This document shows, in pieces, positions 8,600-18,157 of a DNA stretch of 64,000 bases. Positions within the stretch are counted from its first letter, which is position 1; each line of letters begins with the position of its first letter. The stretch covers positions 716,627-780,626 of the forward strand of contig VXNM01000010.1 of NCBI GenBank assembly GCA_009840545.1. The letters run 5' to 3'. The translations under genes were made by a program, and so were the position numbers. The stretch comes from Gammaproteobacteria bacterium. GTDB taxonomy: Bacteria; Pseudomonadota; Gammaproteobacteria; Pseudomonadales; Azotimanducaceae. The notes below the pieces were generated by a model. The model searched no databases. It was not told the origin of the DNA and worked only from the letters and a program-made list of their open reading frames with translations.

Positions 8600-10787
8600 T
8601 TATCTTGGTCGATAAGACTTAGAAAACCTGATTCCAAACTCCCTCCGGTCGTTGCTCAGAATACTCAGCACTGTTGGGTCCAGATCAAGTCTCGCAAGAG
8701 GAAATAATTCATCTGTCAGGTTGTCTCCGTACAGTCGAATTTCCCAATCCACTCTAGGATCAGCTACGGTCAGGCTCGCACTCATGAGATCAACGGGTGG
8801 CATCGCATTCAAGTCATCGTTAATCACCTGACCAAACATCGCACTTCGGTGGTAGTACCGCAAATCCGCAACAAGCATGTAGCGGCTTACTTTCCAAGTA
8901 AAACGCGGCGCTAAGGATAGAGTCAAGTTGGGTGTGAGGGCTGGTTTGTCCCCCGGTCGTATTCTGTAGAGATGTTGGTAAACGTTGCTCATCTCTGCGT
9001 CAACTAGTCCGAGAGCAAAATCGAGTGTAATCCCCTTTTCAGTCAATACTTTTCCTTCGAGTTCAAGGCCGGTAGCAGTGGACTCCGCAGCATTCTGTAC
9101 TAGCGTTAGGAACTCGTCTCCCGCTAACTCGTTCGTCTGTACCGCCAAGTCGGTGTAGTTGACATGAAATAGTGACATTCGCACTATCAAGGATGTTGAG
9201 GAAACACTCTTGACTCCTAATTCGAAGGAGTCGGCGTAGGTTGGATCAAACGCAACAAAAGTGTCGAGTCCCTCATAGGGTCGGGGAGGATAACCACCAG
9301 CTTGATATCTTCGAGCGAAGCTTCCATAAACAGTCCATGAACCGCCAATCTCATGAGTCAGTGACACATCGCCCGTTATGTCGTTCCAAGAGTCACTACG
9401 ATGAGCTTTTGGCGGTACAAAGTAGTGAAGCGAACCCACAGATTCCTTGTCAGCAAACGTAGTTCTTACACCGAGACCCAATGACCTATAAAGCTTATAT
9501 CTGTGTGTCCGAAAACTCCTAGACTGGTGGTTTCCTGTTCCACATAGAGTCGGCCGTCGAACTCGCTGAGAGGAATTTGCTCAGGTCTTCCGTCGTTCAA
9601 TCCTCTGAATCGAAACACAAAAGGACTGTCGTTGAACCCGTGTTCACTGAATGCAAAAACTCCCGCAATCCAGTCGGTACGCCCTGTGATGCCGCGTACT
9701 TGCAGCTCGAACGTATCTTGCTCGGCCTCGCCTCGTTCAGGGAACTCTATCAGAGTGGGTGCAATTTTTTCGTTATCCAGCCCACCCTCGAAACACATCG
9801 TCCTTCTCGAGAGTATGACCTTGACTGACAGTAGCTCCGATTGGTTCCAGTCGGCCACGACAGAGTGACTGACTTTTACGTCCTCGGTGGACATGAGATC
9901 ATTGTTGAGCGAGTACGTGTCGTAAGGGTCTGGCGGTTGATCGGATTGATTCAGGCCAAAGGAGTTCTCAGGGCTAAACACCAGCACCGAATGAGGACTC
10001 ACTCCCTGACGCGACTTAGATGAGTCGATCGATCACACAACCTTGAATCCGTCAACGGGCTTCCACACGGCGACGCGGCGGCGAAACAACTGATTGATTT
10101 GTCCTATGTCGGCTTCGGGATGACGAATGTTCGGAGCTTTTCCCACTCCATCTCTGGATTTGTAGCCACCGCTGAACGGTACGGCAAGATTGCTGGATAG
10201 CGGGATTTCTGCTTGGAGGTGCCCATTCAATCTAGCCAGTGTTCCAGCTTTCAATTGGAGGTCGACTCGCTAGGCTCTCGGGTGACAATGTTCAATGCGC
10301 CGCCCAAGGTGTTGCGTCCCGACAATGTTCCCTGCGGACCACGCACAACCTCGACGCGTTCAAGATTGACGAGGTCCATGTTGGCACCCGTGTTGCGCCC
10401 CAAGTAGTCTCCGTCAAGGTAAATGCCCACAGCTGGATCGGTCGTAATGATGTGATCTTGAAGTCCGATTCCGCGCATGAATGCGGCTGCATGACCGGTA
10501 CTTCCCTGTCCAAAGTTCGTTTGAATCGTGTTTGGCGCAAATTTCTCCAATTGGTTGAGCTCGGAAATCCCCTTCTCCTTGATGCCCGCATTGTTGAGAA
10601 TCGTCAGAGATACTGGTACTTCCGATAGGTGTTCCACCCGCTTTCTTACAGTGACGACAAGCTCTTTAATCAAGTGTTCTTCCGCAACTAGGTATTGGGA
10701 GCACGGTACAAGAACTGAGTCCAGCACCATCCACACCAGAAAACGTAGCCTCGAATTCATCCTGTTACTCGTTGTCAGTCGGCCCAA
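8600..10787 (-). pseudogene. TonB-dependent receptor pseudogene
   Basis: Four pieces in different frames (10251-10787, 10033-10254, 9466-10002 and 8600-9481) read in order as one TonB-dependent receptor. The first has a signal-like N-terminus, a TonB box (ELVVTVRKR) and the plug-domain signature ERVEVVRGPQGTLSGRNTLGGALNIVT. The last carries barrel strands and ends FGIRFSKSYRPR, like the intact receptor at 21572-24280. At least three frameshifts separate the pieces and the reconstructed length is short (about 720 codons), so internal sequence is also missing. The substrate is unknown. Another fragment of the same receptor type is at 12420-12731. Confidence 0.88.
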
Positions 10788-11255
10788 CTATCTTTTGAGC
10801 TTTGGCTATTTCCATAAACCGGGCCGCCTGAGTCTATCCGATGCGTCTGAGACTCTTCGTAGATGCAAATGGACTTTGTCCCATAGAATTGCGCAAATCG
10901 GAGAGGAGCTTGAAGCAGAAACGAAAACGCGATCGGACGCACGAGGCGTTCGAACGCTGATCATTCGATGGTGTTTGAGGACTTACCAACGGTCGAGACG
11001 GATTCTAGTCCTGCATGAGTTGGACAGATTATTGGATAGCAAACCTGCGCTTAGTTCTGCGTTTGAATCTGTTCTTCGGATTGTCGTAGCTGTGGTCCCC
11101 GAAAGGAACAGGAACGGATTATCTGATGTGCTTCCTAAGTTTGAAGGAATGGTTCCAAGCACCCGTTAGTCGCTGTGCTAGAGAAGGATACAAAAAAATT
11201 TATCTGATACACTGAATGTGCATTGCGTCCACGTGAATGGCATTGGGAGGTGCCC
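10788..11255. other. Intergenic region, no recognised gene
   Basis: A plus-strand frame runs open to 11169 across this stretch, but it starts inside the antisense of the receptor pseudogene and resembles nothing I know. I see no repeat or RNA gene. Confidence 0.3.
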
Positions 11256-11552
11256 ATGAATTTAACTATTGGATTACAACTGGCGAAATGGATGAGTTCG
11301 ATCTTTGTTGCTTGCGTCGTGACATGTAGTGTCGGCGTTGCTGGAGAGGAAGAACAGCCATCACAATCTGAGGATGCGAGTGTAGACACATTTGTTGTCT
11401 TGGATTCGGTCGATGCTTGGGACGCATATCAGAGCGAACGACACGAGGAAACAGTCGAAGCTCTTGCCACGACCTCCCTTTCGCAAGAACACAAAGAGCT
11501 ACTTGCAAATGCGCTTGGCAAGATGTACCTAGGCGTACCCGTAAGCTCCTAA
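11256..11552 (+). CDS. N-terminal part of an exported protein, ends at an in-frame TAA
   Basis: ATG 11256 follows a strong ribosome site (GGGAGGTG). The product starts with a Sec signal peptide (MNLTIGLQLAKWMSSIFVAC, cut near VGVAGEE) and then reads an acidic, helical region of about 70 residues. The stop TAA at 11550-11552 is in the same frame as the next open stretch, which begins at 11556. Together they would form one exported protein of about 319 residues. I think the two are halves of one broken gene, since the second half has neither a signal peptide nor a ribosome site. Confidence 0.5.
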   Translation: MNLTIGLQLAKWMSSIFVACVVTCSVGVAGEEEQPSQSEDASVDTFVVLDSVDAWDAYQSERHEETVEALATTSLSQEHKELLANALGKMYLGVPVSS

Positions 11553-11555
11553 AAG

Positions 11556-12215
11556 ATGACAGCAAGAGCGGAAAGTTCAGACGACGAACCTATTGAAAGA
11601 CACGAAACATGGATGATTCGTGAAACGGGCGCCTTCCACAGCACAAGTGAATCGATTAACCAAGGTCTGAAAGCGGGGGCGGGAAATAGTCCTTTCCAAG
11701 ACTTGCTTGCAGCCGATATGTTTCGTGATGAGAGTCTGAGGGTTCTGAGCGAATCTGAATCCGAGGCGACGTTTGTTCTCGATTTGGACATGTCACCAGC
11801 TGAGGAAGGATTCGAGCAATGGGCAACTAAGCGTGAATCGGACGTTCAACCTGAAAGTGAAACTGGAGCTGAAAATGAGCCTGATGCCGAAGAAATGCGT
11901 CTGCTGGGTAAATTTTTCGGCAAAGGGATGTTCGTTCAAGAAATTTCAGTAAGTAAGCTGGATGAGTCAATCACAAGTTTTGTAGTGATGAAACTCGCGA
12001 AGCCTTTGAGACAGCGGTTCCTGTTCAAGATGACGACTTTAGAGACGAAATATTACTTTTCCTATATCGAAGGTTGCGATGGCTACGCAGTCGACAAGTA
12101 CACTCTAGACATGAAAGGATCGGCTCTAGGTGTTGGAAAGTTTTCCTCCTCCGTAACGACTACATTCACAGATGTAGTGTGCGAACAACCGGTCCGTTTC
12201 CTATCGCCGGACTAG
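11556..12215 (+). CDS. C-terminal part of the same interrupted exported protein
   Basis: The 219-residue stretch lies in the same frame as the signal-peptide piece at 11256-11552, one codon after its TAA. It has an acidic middle (QPESETGAENEPDAEEM) and a beta-rich end with a Cys pair (YIEGCDGYAVDKYTL and FTDVVCEQPVRFL). Its ATG has no Shine-Dalgarno sequence. If translated alone it would stay in the cytoplasm. No family is recognised. The surrounding 10 kb is full of decaying genes, which favours a nonsense mutation over a genuine two-gene arrangement. Confidence 0.45.
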   Translation: MTARAESSDDEPIERHETWMIRETGAFHSTSESINQGLKAGAGNSPFQDLLAADMFRDESLRVLSESESEATFVLDLDMSPAEEGFEQWATKRESDVQPESETGAENEPDAEEMRLLGKFFGKGMFVQEISVSKLDESITSFVVMKLAKPLRQRFLFKMTTLETKYYFSYIEGCDGYAVDKYTLDMKGSALGVGKFSSSVTTTFTDVVCEQPVRFLSPD

Positions 12216-12419
12216 TAAGATTGCTACATTCTTCGGTTTTAACGACAAGGTTGTACTGAAACTCTTCACATAGTTTTTTTGATATTCGTTTGGTCGATAG
12301 GGTCGGTCTTGCATTTGACCCAACGCAAAAGCGGTTTGTGGTCCGGATTGCTCTGAGCGTAGCTTTGACAACTATACGGTCCGCCAATTCGGAATCACGA
12401 CCTGAGAATTCGTCAGAGG

Positions 12420-12731
12420 CTGTTGACGAAACAAGCGGAGAATTCAGGCCGAAAGAAAACAGACGCATGTCCAATATTCCGCTGACCGAAGTTCATTTGT
12501 AACGTGTTCGGAAAAACCTCTCCAGCTGATTGAGTGCTGTAATTCCCTTCTCCAATATGCACTTGTTGCTGAAGATTGTTAGGGATATAGGAACTTCCGG
12601 CACTTGTTCTTCTCGTTTTCTGACAGTGACAAGAAGTTCTTCCAGTTCGTGTCTATTTCCAATCGGTTGTTCACCAGCAATTAGAGCTGATGCTGGCACG
12701 ATCAACTACAAAGTCTGGGCGTCGAATTCAT
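12420..12731 (-). pseudogene. TonB-dependent receptor N-terminal fragment
   Basis: On the minus strand the sequence starts MNSTPRLCS, shifts frame, and continues LEELLVTVRKREEQVPEVPI, then NQLERF and, in another frame, FPNTLQMNFGQ and GHASVFF. It matches the N-terminus and plug start of the receptor pseudogene at 8600-10787 (ELVVTVRKRVEHLSEVPV). Everything after the early plug is gone. The homologous part fades near 12420. Confidence 0.7.
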
Positions 12732-13016
12732 ACTGTTTCTTGAAAAGGTGCCACACATCAAACTGGTCTAGCTATGACTGTATGCGTCTATGTTTTTTCA
12801 ATCACTGGCACCGCTTGTCAATTGATCGAAGTCAAGCAAGTTTTGCACTTTTCAGTGCAAACAAGATGCCTAGATTGTGCACATCCACTACAGTGAACTG
12901 CACTCCAACTGGTTGGCGTCAATGGGGAAGTGCTCCCTGCCTTCTGCTTATCCTCGTGCTATTGTGCATCGCCAGTTAACCTGTTTGAACTCCAATACGT
13001 GAGCCGATCAGTTACC

Positions 13017-13150
13017 CCGTACTGTCCTCCACGAACGACGTTGCACACACACTATAAGCACCAAAACGAGAACTGCAAAGTACATGTGAGTTCGGTGCCC
13101 AATTGCAAGAAGAGAACCTCTAGTTACCAACCTGTACGATCTTCAATAGT
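13017..13150 (+). pseudogene. Eroded fragment of the AAA ATPase gene
   Basis: Nucleotides 13017-13150 align with 3361-3500 inside the AAA gene. Shared stretches include CCAAAACGAGAAC, GCAAAGTACATG and CACACACT, with small indels and an internal stop. No Walker motif is present. The order (AAA piece, then M48 piece at 13800) repeats the order of the intact genes at 2963 and 6746, which suggests an old segmental duplication. Confidence 0.65.
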
Positions 13151-13308
13151 CGAATCGTGCTTTAGTTGCTCCAACCGGCTCCCTCACACACATTCCCAAC
13201 GAATGCGAAAGCAGGCTATCAATCAGTTTGTCTAAAAGCAAACTTCTTCTGTCGCTTGTCTTTCAGCGAGGAATTGAGACTTACTTGTGCCACCAATGAT
13301 TTCCCACT

Positions 13309-13596
13309 TTAAATGAGGAGTATCAAGAGATACAAACAAAGCAAGGAGACAGGCACCAAAAGAATGTGGGTTAGGGTCATTCCGCCTGCTTTTTTTGTTC
13401 CATTGGCTGCGCCTTCTTGTTGCTGCTCATGTTGGTCTGCTTCCATTTCGGTCACGACATTGTCGTTCTTTTCGACGCTTAGCTCGTCCGTCATTGGTAC
13501 TTCGTTGAATGACGAGGAAGTTGATGATGGCAACATGGCACATCCCGATGAAAGTAGCAGTGACAATCCGGAGACTACCGCTATCAGCTGTTTCAT
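13309..13596 (-). CDS. Small lipoprotein with C-terminal membrane anchor
   Basis: The 95-residue product has a lipoprotein signal (MKQLIAVVSGLSLLLSSGC, lipidated Cys19), a polar Ser/Glu/Gln-rich middle (EADQHEQQQEGAANG), and a strongly hydrophobic C-terminus (residues about 74-95) with no charged tail. A lipid anchor plus a terminal helix is unusual and could let it bridge or brace membranes. No family is recognised. It lies alone between the two pseudogene fragments and looks intact. Confidence 0.5.
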   Translation of the reverse strand: MKQLIAVVSGLSLLLSSGCAMLPSSTSSSFNEVPMTDELSVEKNDNVVTEMEADQHEQQQEGAANGTKKAGGMTLTHILLVPVSLLCLYLLILLI

Positions 13597-13799
13597 GGAT
13601 AGGTCCTTGAATTGATTGTTCGCATGGATTTTACAAGAAAACGACGGATTTACCTGATTGGATTAGTACGCCCCGGCTGATCCGAATCTCACGGTTTTCT
13701 AAAGCCAATTATTGTGGTTTGATTTCGTTGCTACGCTACCCACGAATCTACTAGGCGGGAGGAAGCATGGGTTCAACCAGTGGTTTCAGCATCGAGTTC

Positions 13800-14472
13800 A
13801 GACATGGATTAGTTGACACCGACATTGGAGACAATTTGTGGTCTCGAAACACGGCTCACAATGTATTGAAGGCAGCCCTCCGTAAGGGAGAGGAGGTAAC
13901 GCTGCGTGTCATGCGCCGAGGTAGTCACAATCAGATAGTCTCAGTGTTGAAACCTGAACCAATGTGCCAGTCCTTTGTATATTTGATCTAAGGCTCGATT
14001 GCGAATGCATTTGCCGATGGAAAGGACATTTTCATCTACGCGGGATTGCTCAAGAGGCGGACAACGACCATGAAGTACAGGTTGTATTGGCCCACGAATT
14101 GGCTCACAGCGCAATGTCTCATGTAGCGAAGTCAGGAGGGATTGGGTTGATAGGAAGCGTATTGGAAGCTTTGGTTTTCGACGCGGACGATGATGCCGAT
14201 GGGCTGATCTCCGATCTTGCACTGCGGGCGTTTAGTCCAGGTTTCGAACTCGAAGCCGATTACGTGGGAATCTACATGATTGCGCGCGCCGGGCTGGATA
14301 CGGAGAATGTTTCATCATTCTGGAGACGCCTGGCGGTAGAGTATCCCGAACAGAACCAGCGAACATTACTGGGTATACATCGCTTGCACACGGAACGATT
14401 TGTAAGCATGGAGACCGTTCATCGGGAGATAGTCGATAAGCTACGATTCGGTTCTCCGTTAACTCCTGGGAG
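13800..14472 (+). pseudogene. M48 protease pseudogene (paralogue of the gene at 6746)
   Basis: The sequence matches the intact protease from its PDZ end (DIGDNLWSRNTAHNVLK) through HELAHSAMSHVAKSG to PLTPG. The lipoprotein N-terminus is missing. A stop follows FVYLI at about 13991 and a frameshift follows near 14055. The zinc site itself is preserved, so loss is recent relative to the fragment at 13017. No functional product is expected. Confidence 0.85.
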
Positions 14473-14887
14473 AAAACAACGGACAAAATCGCTCGTGTGT
14501 AACGACCTCTTTAGTCGGCTATGTGTTCTTGGTTATCCCTTCGATCCATAAGGGATAGTCCAACTTGCTCGAGCGGCTATGGAATTCACAAGTAAGTGAT
14601 CGGTACGTTCCATTTGATTCGCTTTCGACTAGATTTGGACACACTAGGAAGTCGTGAGAAAAACCCAGAATCCTACGTCTTTGTCCTGCTCTCAGGGTCG
14701 CCCGACGTTTTCTTCCTGACGATTCCGCATCAATCTTCGGCACAGAGTCTGGTTCGGAAGTTCGAAACTCTCTTCCTCTCAGATCCATCCGGGCATTCGA
14801 TCTTCACCCGTCATTCTCACTTTGTTGGAAGAATCTCTCCAGACCCGCTCTGAAGCACTACTGAACGGGACGTAGCAGTAGTTGTTC
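14473..14887. other. Intergenic region, no gene seen
   Basis: Several short frames on both strands, none with a recognisable domain, signal peptide or ribosome site. Confidence 0.35.
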
Positions 14888-15965
14888 ATGGCCGGATTGC
14901 TTAAATGGCTTGCTGTCGTTGATGGAGTCCCGGCAGGACTGGTAGTCGCAATCATTCGCAACCTGTTCTTTCTACTAGTTCCTGCCTTGTTGCTAACCAC
15001 GATTGTCGACCCAGCTCAGCACGATTTCTTTGCCAATGCTTCCGGGTTAGTCGCCGCTCTTGGTGGTCTCTTCACAATAGACGCTGGACCCATCTGGGGA
15101 GGTTCGCGGGTGGCGCGCTACTACCGCGCGACCCCACACCCAAAGGTGAATGAGCAAAGGGTTTCCGCCAATTACATTGCAACCGAACCCGTTGCCTGCC
15201 CAAACCGCGGTAACGAGCGACTAGGTAAGTCTTGCAGTGTTGCGGTCAGAACGGCCGCGACTATCGAAGGCTGCCAACGACGTTGACCAACGTGGTGGGG
15301 GAGACTTTCGAGGCGGATTCTCGGCTGTGGCGAACCTTTCACTCCCTGTTTCTTCGCCTCGGCTTGCTTGCGCTCGAATGTTCACGTGGCCGACAGGCAC
15401 ACTACACGTCTCCATTCCAGCTGTATCTATTTGCGAGCCTGCTGTACTTGCTTGTAGCATCGTTCGTCGTCGAGCCTTCAGATTCATCGCCCACAACCTA
15501 AGAAACGGCAGTGTCAGATGTCGCGACTTCTTAAGCTTTTCTATCTGACCCGCTGGCTGTAATCGTCTATCTCGAATATCTACCGATCAGTTTTACTTTC
15601 GCGCTGCCGCTGTACGCCGTGCTGCTTCAGTTTGTCTTCATCGGCAGACGTGTATACGCCACGAGCTTGGTATTCGTCCTACACCTTCAAACGATCGTTT
15701 TCTTCGTTTTCCTTCTGTTCATGCCCTGGATGGAGGACGGCGATGCTGGGTGGATAGATTGGGCGTTCACTCTTCCGTTGGGCGTTTACTTGTTTCTTGC
15801 GCTCAAGCTTTTTAAGGCATGAGCGTGTTCCGTACTCTTGCGGGCTGGGTGGTTGCGATGTCTCTCTTTATATTCTTCATGATTACTGTGCTTTTGGGCA
15901 CCCACGCCTTTGCCGAGCTATCGCTCGGAAATGACATTTCCCGGATCTCCATGGGAAAATCGTAG
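14888..15965 (+). pseudogene. DUF3667-type membrane protein pseudogene
   Basis: Reading across at least three frames gives a diverged copy of the intact protein at 19872-20993. The membrane N-terminus ends in GPIWGGSRV. The zinc-ribbon region is damaged (CPNRGNERLGKSC, where the intact copy has CPNCG and CGTCGQ). VGETFEADSRLWRT, YTSPFQLYLFASLLYLL and FVFIGRRVYATSLVFVLH follow in changing frames. The first CxxC has lost a cysteine. It lies upstream of the 242-residue exported-protein gene, mirroring the second copy of this segment. Confidence 0.8.
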
Positions 15966-16044
15966 GGGCACTTCGCTTTATCTTGGCACACCTCTATTTC
16001 GAAATATTCCGATTTTCAAACTATTAGAACCGTCAATTATGGTT

Positions 16045-16773
16045 TCAAGAATCAGCTTCCCAATCTGGGTCGCACTGCAGTTGGGCTGTAAAGGATTTGG
16101 ATGAAACACCTATAAGTTCGGATGCCGTTTCTGAATGCAGGCTAGCGTGTGGCTTGAACATGTTTGTACCCGCCGCTATTTCTTCAACGCCATTGAGCCA
16201 ATCGTCGAAGGTCTCTTTTGTGCCGACTCCCAATGCCACTATAGTCTGACCCAGACACCGTTCGTACTCTACTAGCTTGCCTGGATCGTCGTCTTCCCAG
16301 AGTATTGATTGCACTTCCATCATTGTTTTCTTGGATTCCTTGTTCTGTTCCATATAGAAAACATGCGTGAGCAGTTGCCTTCCGATCATGCCAAAGATCA
16401 TGTTCACATCTTCTCTTTCCTCAACGGGAACCTTTGCCATGTATTCGTCAATCCGAGACAGGTAGGCGTCGATGGCTTCCTCTTCCGTTCCCCACACATT
16501 CGTCATATGCTTGACGACGAGTCGCAGCTTGTCTGACCCATCCATCTCCGTCCAGTCAGGTGACATGACTTCCGCGTGCAGTTCAGGCAGTGCACGCTTC
16601 AGGTAATTCAGATTCTTCAAACCAAATCTCAAGATCTGTGCCTCATAGGGAATCTCGCTCGATGCCTTGTGTGTGTCATCGATACTTTCCTCCTGAGCAA
16701 CGAGAGCTATACCTGAGCCCATAAGCAGTAACCCAGCGATGAGTCCAGTTATTCTCCAACCAAGTCTTTTCAT
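16045..16773 (-). CDS. Exported protein of unknown function, 242 residues
   Basis: A Sec signal peptide (MKRLGWRITGLIAGLLLMGS, cut near LVAQE) is followed by a helical, acidic domain with regularly placed Trp and Met residues (YEAQILRFGLKNLNYLKRAL, WGTEEEAIDAYLSRIDEYM). Two cysteines (YERCLG, QLQCDPDW) are late. The ATG is preceded by GGGGGAA. A degenerate copy of its start and promoter lies at 21150-21435, so this is the surviving copy. No family is recognised; the periplasm is its likely location. Confidence 0.6.
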   Translation of the reverse strand: MKRLGWRITGLIAGLLLMGSGIALVAQEESIDDTHKASSEIPYEAQILRFGLKNLNYLKRALPELHAEVMSPDWTEMDGSDKLRLVVKHMTNVWGTEEEAIDAYLSRIDEYMAKVPVEEREDVNMIFGMIGRQLLTHVFYMEQNKESKKTMMEVQSILWEDDDPGKLVEYERCLGQTIVALGVGTKETFDDWLNGVEEIAAGTNMFKPHASLHSETASELIGVSSKSFTAQLQCDPDWEADS

Positions 16774-16849
16774 TGTTCCCCCAATCCGAGCTTTGATGGA
16801 TCTTGTAAATGCAATGGTTAATCAGACAAATACTGCGGAATGTCGTTCT

Positions 16850-17645
16850 ACAAAGGTCAGAAGTTGCACTGGCCCAAGGTAGTTCACTCTATTTACGTTC
16901 CCAGTTGCAAAAGCTTCTTTTCGAATCTGCTACTTAGTCATACCCGAATTGTGTGGCGCGTCCAGCTGCCGCGAGTGGCGGGACTGTTTGTTGGTACCAA
17001 CATCTACCTCCTTGAGGATTTTGCTCGTACGTTTGACCAGGATATCGTGAGGAATTCCAGCCAAACACATTGTGCCGACGAGTCCAGGCGCAGGTGCCTC
17101 GTGCTCGATCAACACTAACGCGGTACGTTCAATTTGTGGTAGATCTCCTAACGACACCGTAGTGAATTCAATCAACGAGTTCACTGTCCCTTCTGGACTA
17201 TTTCAGCTCGCCGCTAGTGATGAAGAAATTGCGGCCGCCCTTGCTCATGAATGCGAGCATGTAATTGCGAATCACGTGGCAAAGAGAAGTCAAAATGCAA
17301 AAGAGAGTTTACTGGGAGCACCGTGCGTGTCATTTTGTGAGCCATATTGGTGCAGACACTCAAACGACATCGGTTGCACAGATGAATATTTGTACAGTGG
17401 ATGCATTCGCAGATTATCCATTGTTCAAACTTGAGGCAGACTGTTATGCTGTGCTGGTTCTCAAGCAAGCAGCAATTCATCGCAAGATAGTTGGAGAACC
17501 CTCGGGTTGCTTACGATACGCCACACCAGCGAATAACCGTGGGATTGCAGCTTGGAAGGCGGGTGCCGATTCACTGGACACCTAGCCAGGATGATGAACT
17601 GCGTGCAGCGACGCTAAACGAGCTCATGCAATCACCGGTTAATTA
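16850..17645 (+). pseudogene. Second, more distant M48 metalloprotease pseudogene
   Basis: The zinc motif HECEH occurs in VNSINEFTVPSGLFQLAASD followed by EEIAAALAHECEHVIANHVAK. In other frames come a ligand-like LEADCYAVLVLKQA and the tail WTPSQDDELRAATLNELM. This is an M48 domain distinct from the gene at 6746, broken by several frameshifts and without a start. The 5' part (16850-17010) is duplicated in even more eroded form at 21260-21435. Confidence 0.6.
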
Positions 17646-18157
17646 AGTGAAGGCGACGGGCTGGATCAATCCTCGGAGTGAAATTCGCGTTGCGGCGATG
17701 CCCACGTGGCCGTAGCAATATTTAATTGAAAGAAAATCTCCTTGACGTCGTCCATTGTGGTTGTTCAACATTCCCTGCCCGCAGACAGTAGAACAAAACC
17801 CATCGCATAGCGTTTGAGAGCTTACGAAGGTACTCTAAGTAGTCAGCTAATTGAAGCCTCCAATTCCCACCTTGTAGGATTTTGACCGGCGATGGCAATT
17901 AGCTGTTGCCCAGAGGCAGAAGTGAATGTGCCGGTTGCGGGTCCTCGAATCTTCGATTGGGGGGCAGTAATAAAGCTATGCACCATTTTCGAGGCTTCAA
18001 GAGGAGATGCTTCATTCCGTCCCTTACAAGCAGTGCTTGAGATTAGGGATGCCTATGTGAATTTTCGGCAACCCCGGCGCACACAATCGATATTGGATGG
18101 TCGCATCAAATGTGCGAGAATGAGGTTTCTACAGATGGGGATTTGAGGAGTAGAACC
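17646..18157. other. Intergenic region, no recognised gene
   Basis: A plus-strand frame at 17892-18146 is open but shows no domain, signal or ribosome site. I regard it as chance. Confidence 0.3.

Noticed and set aside
10528-11169. 213-codon plus-strand frame
   Set aside because: Its first half is antisense to the TonB receptor pseudogene and the second half shows no domain.
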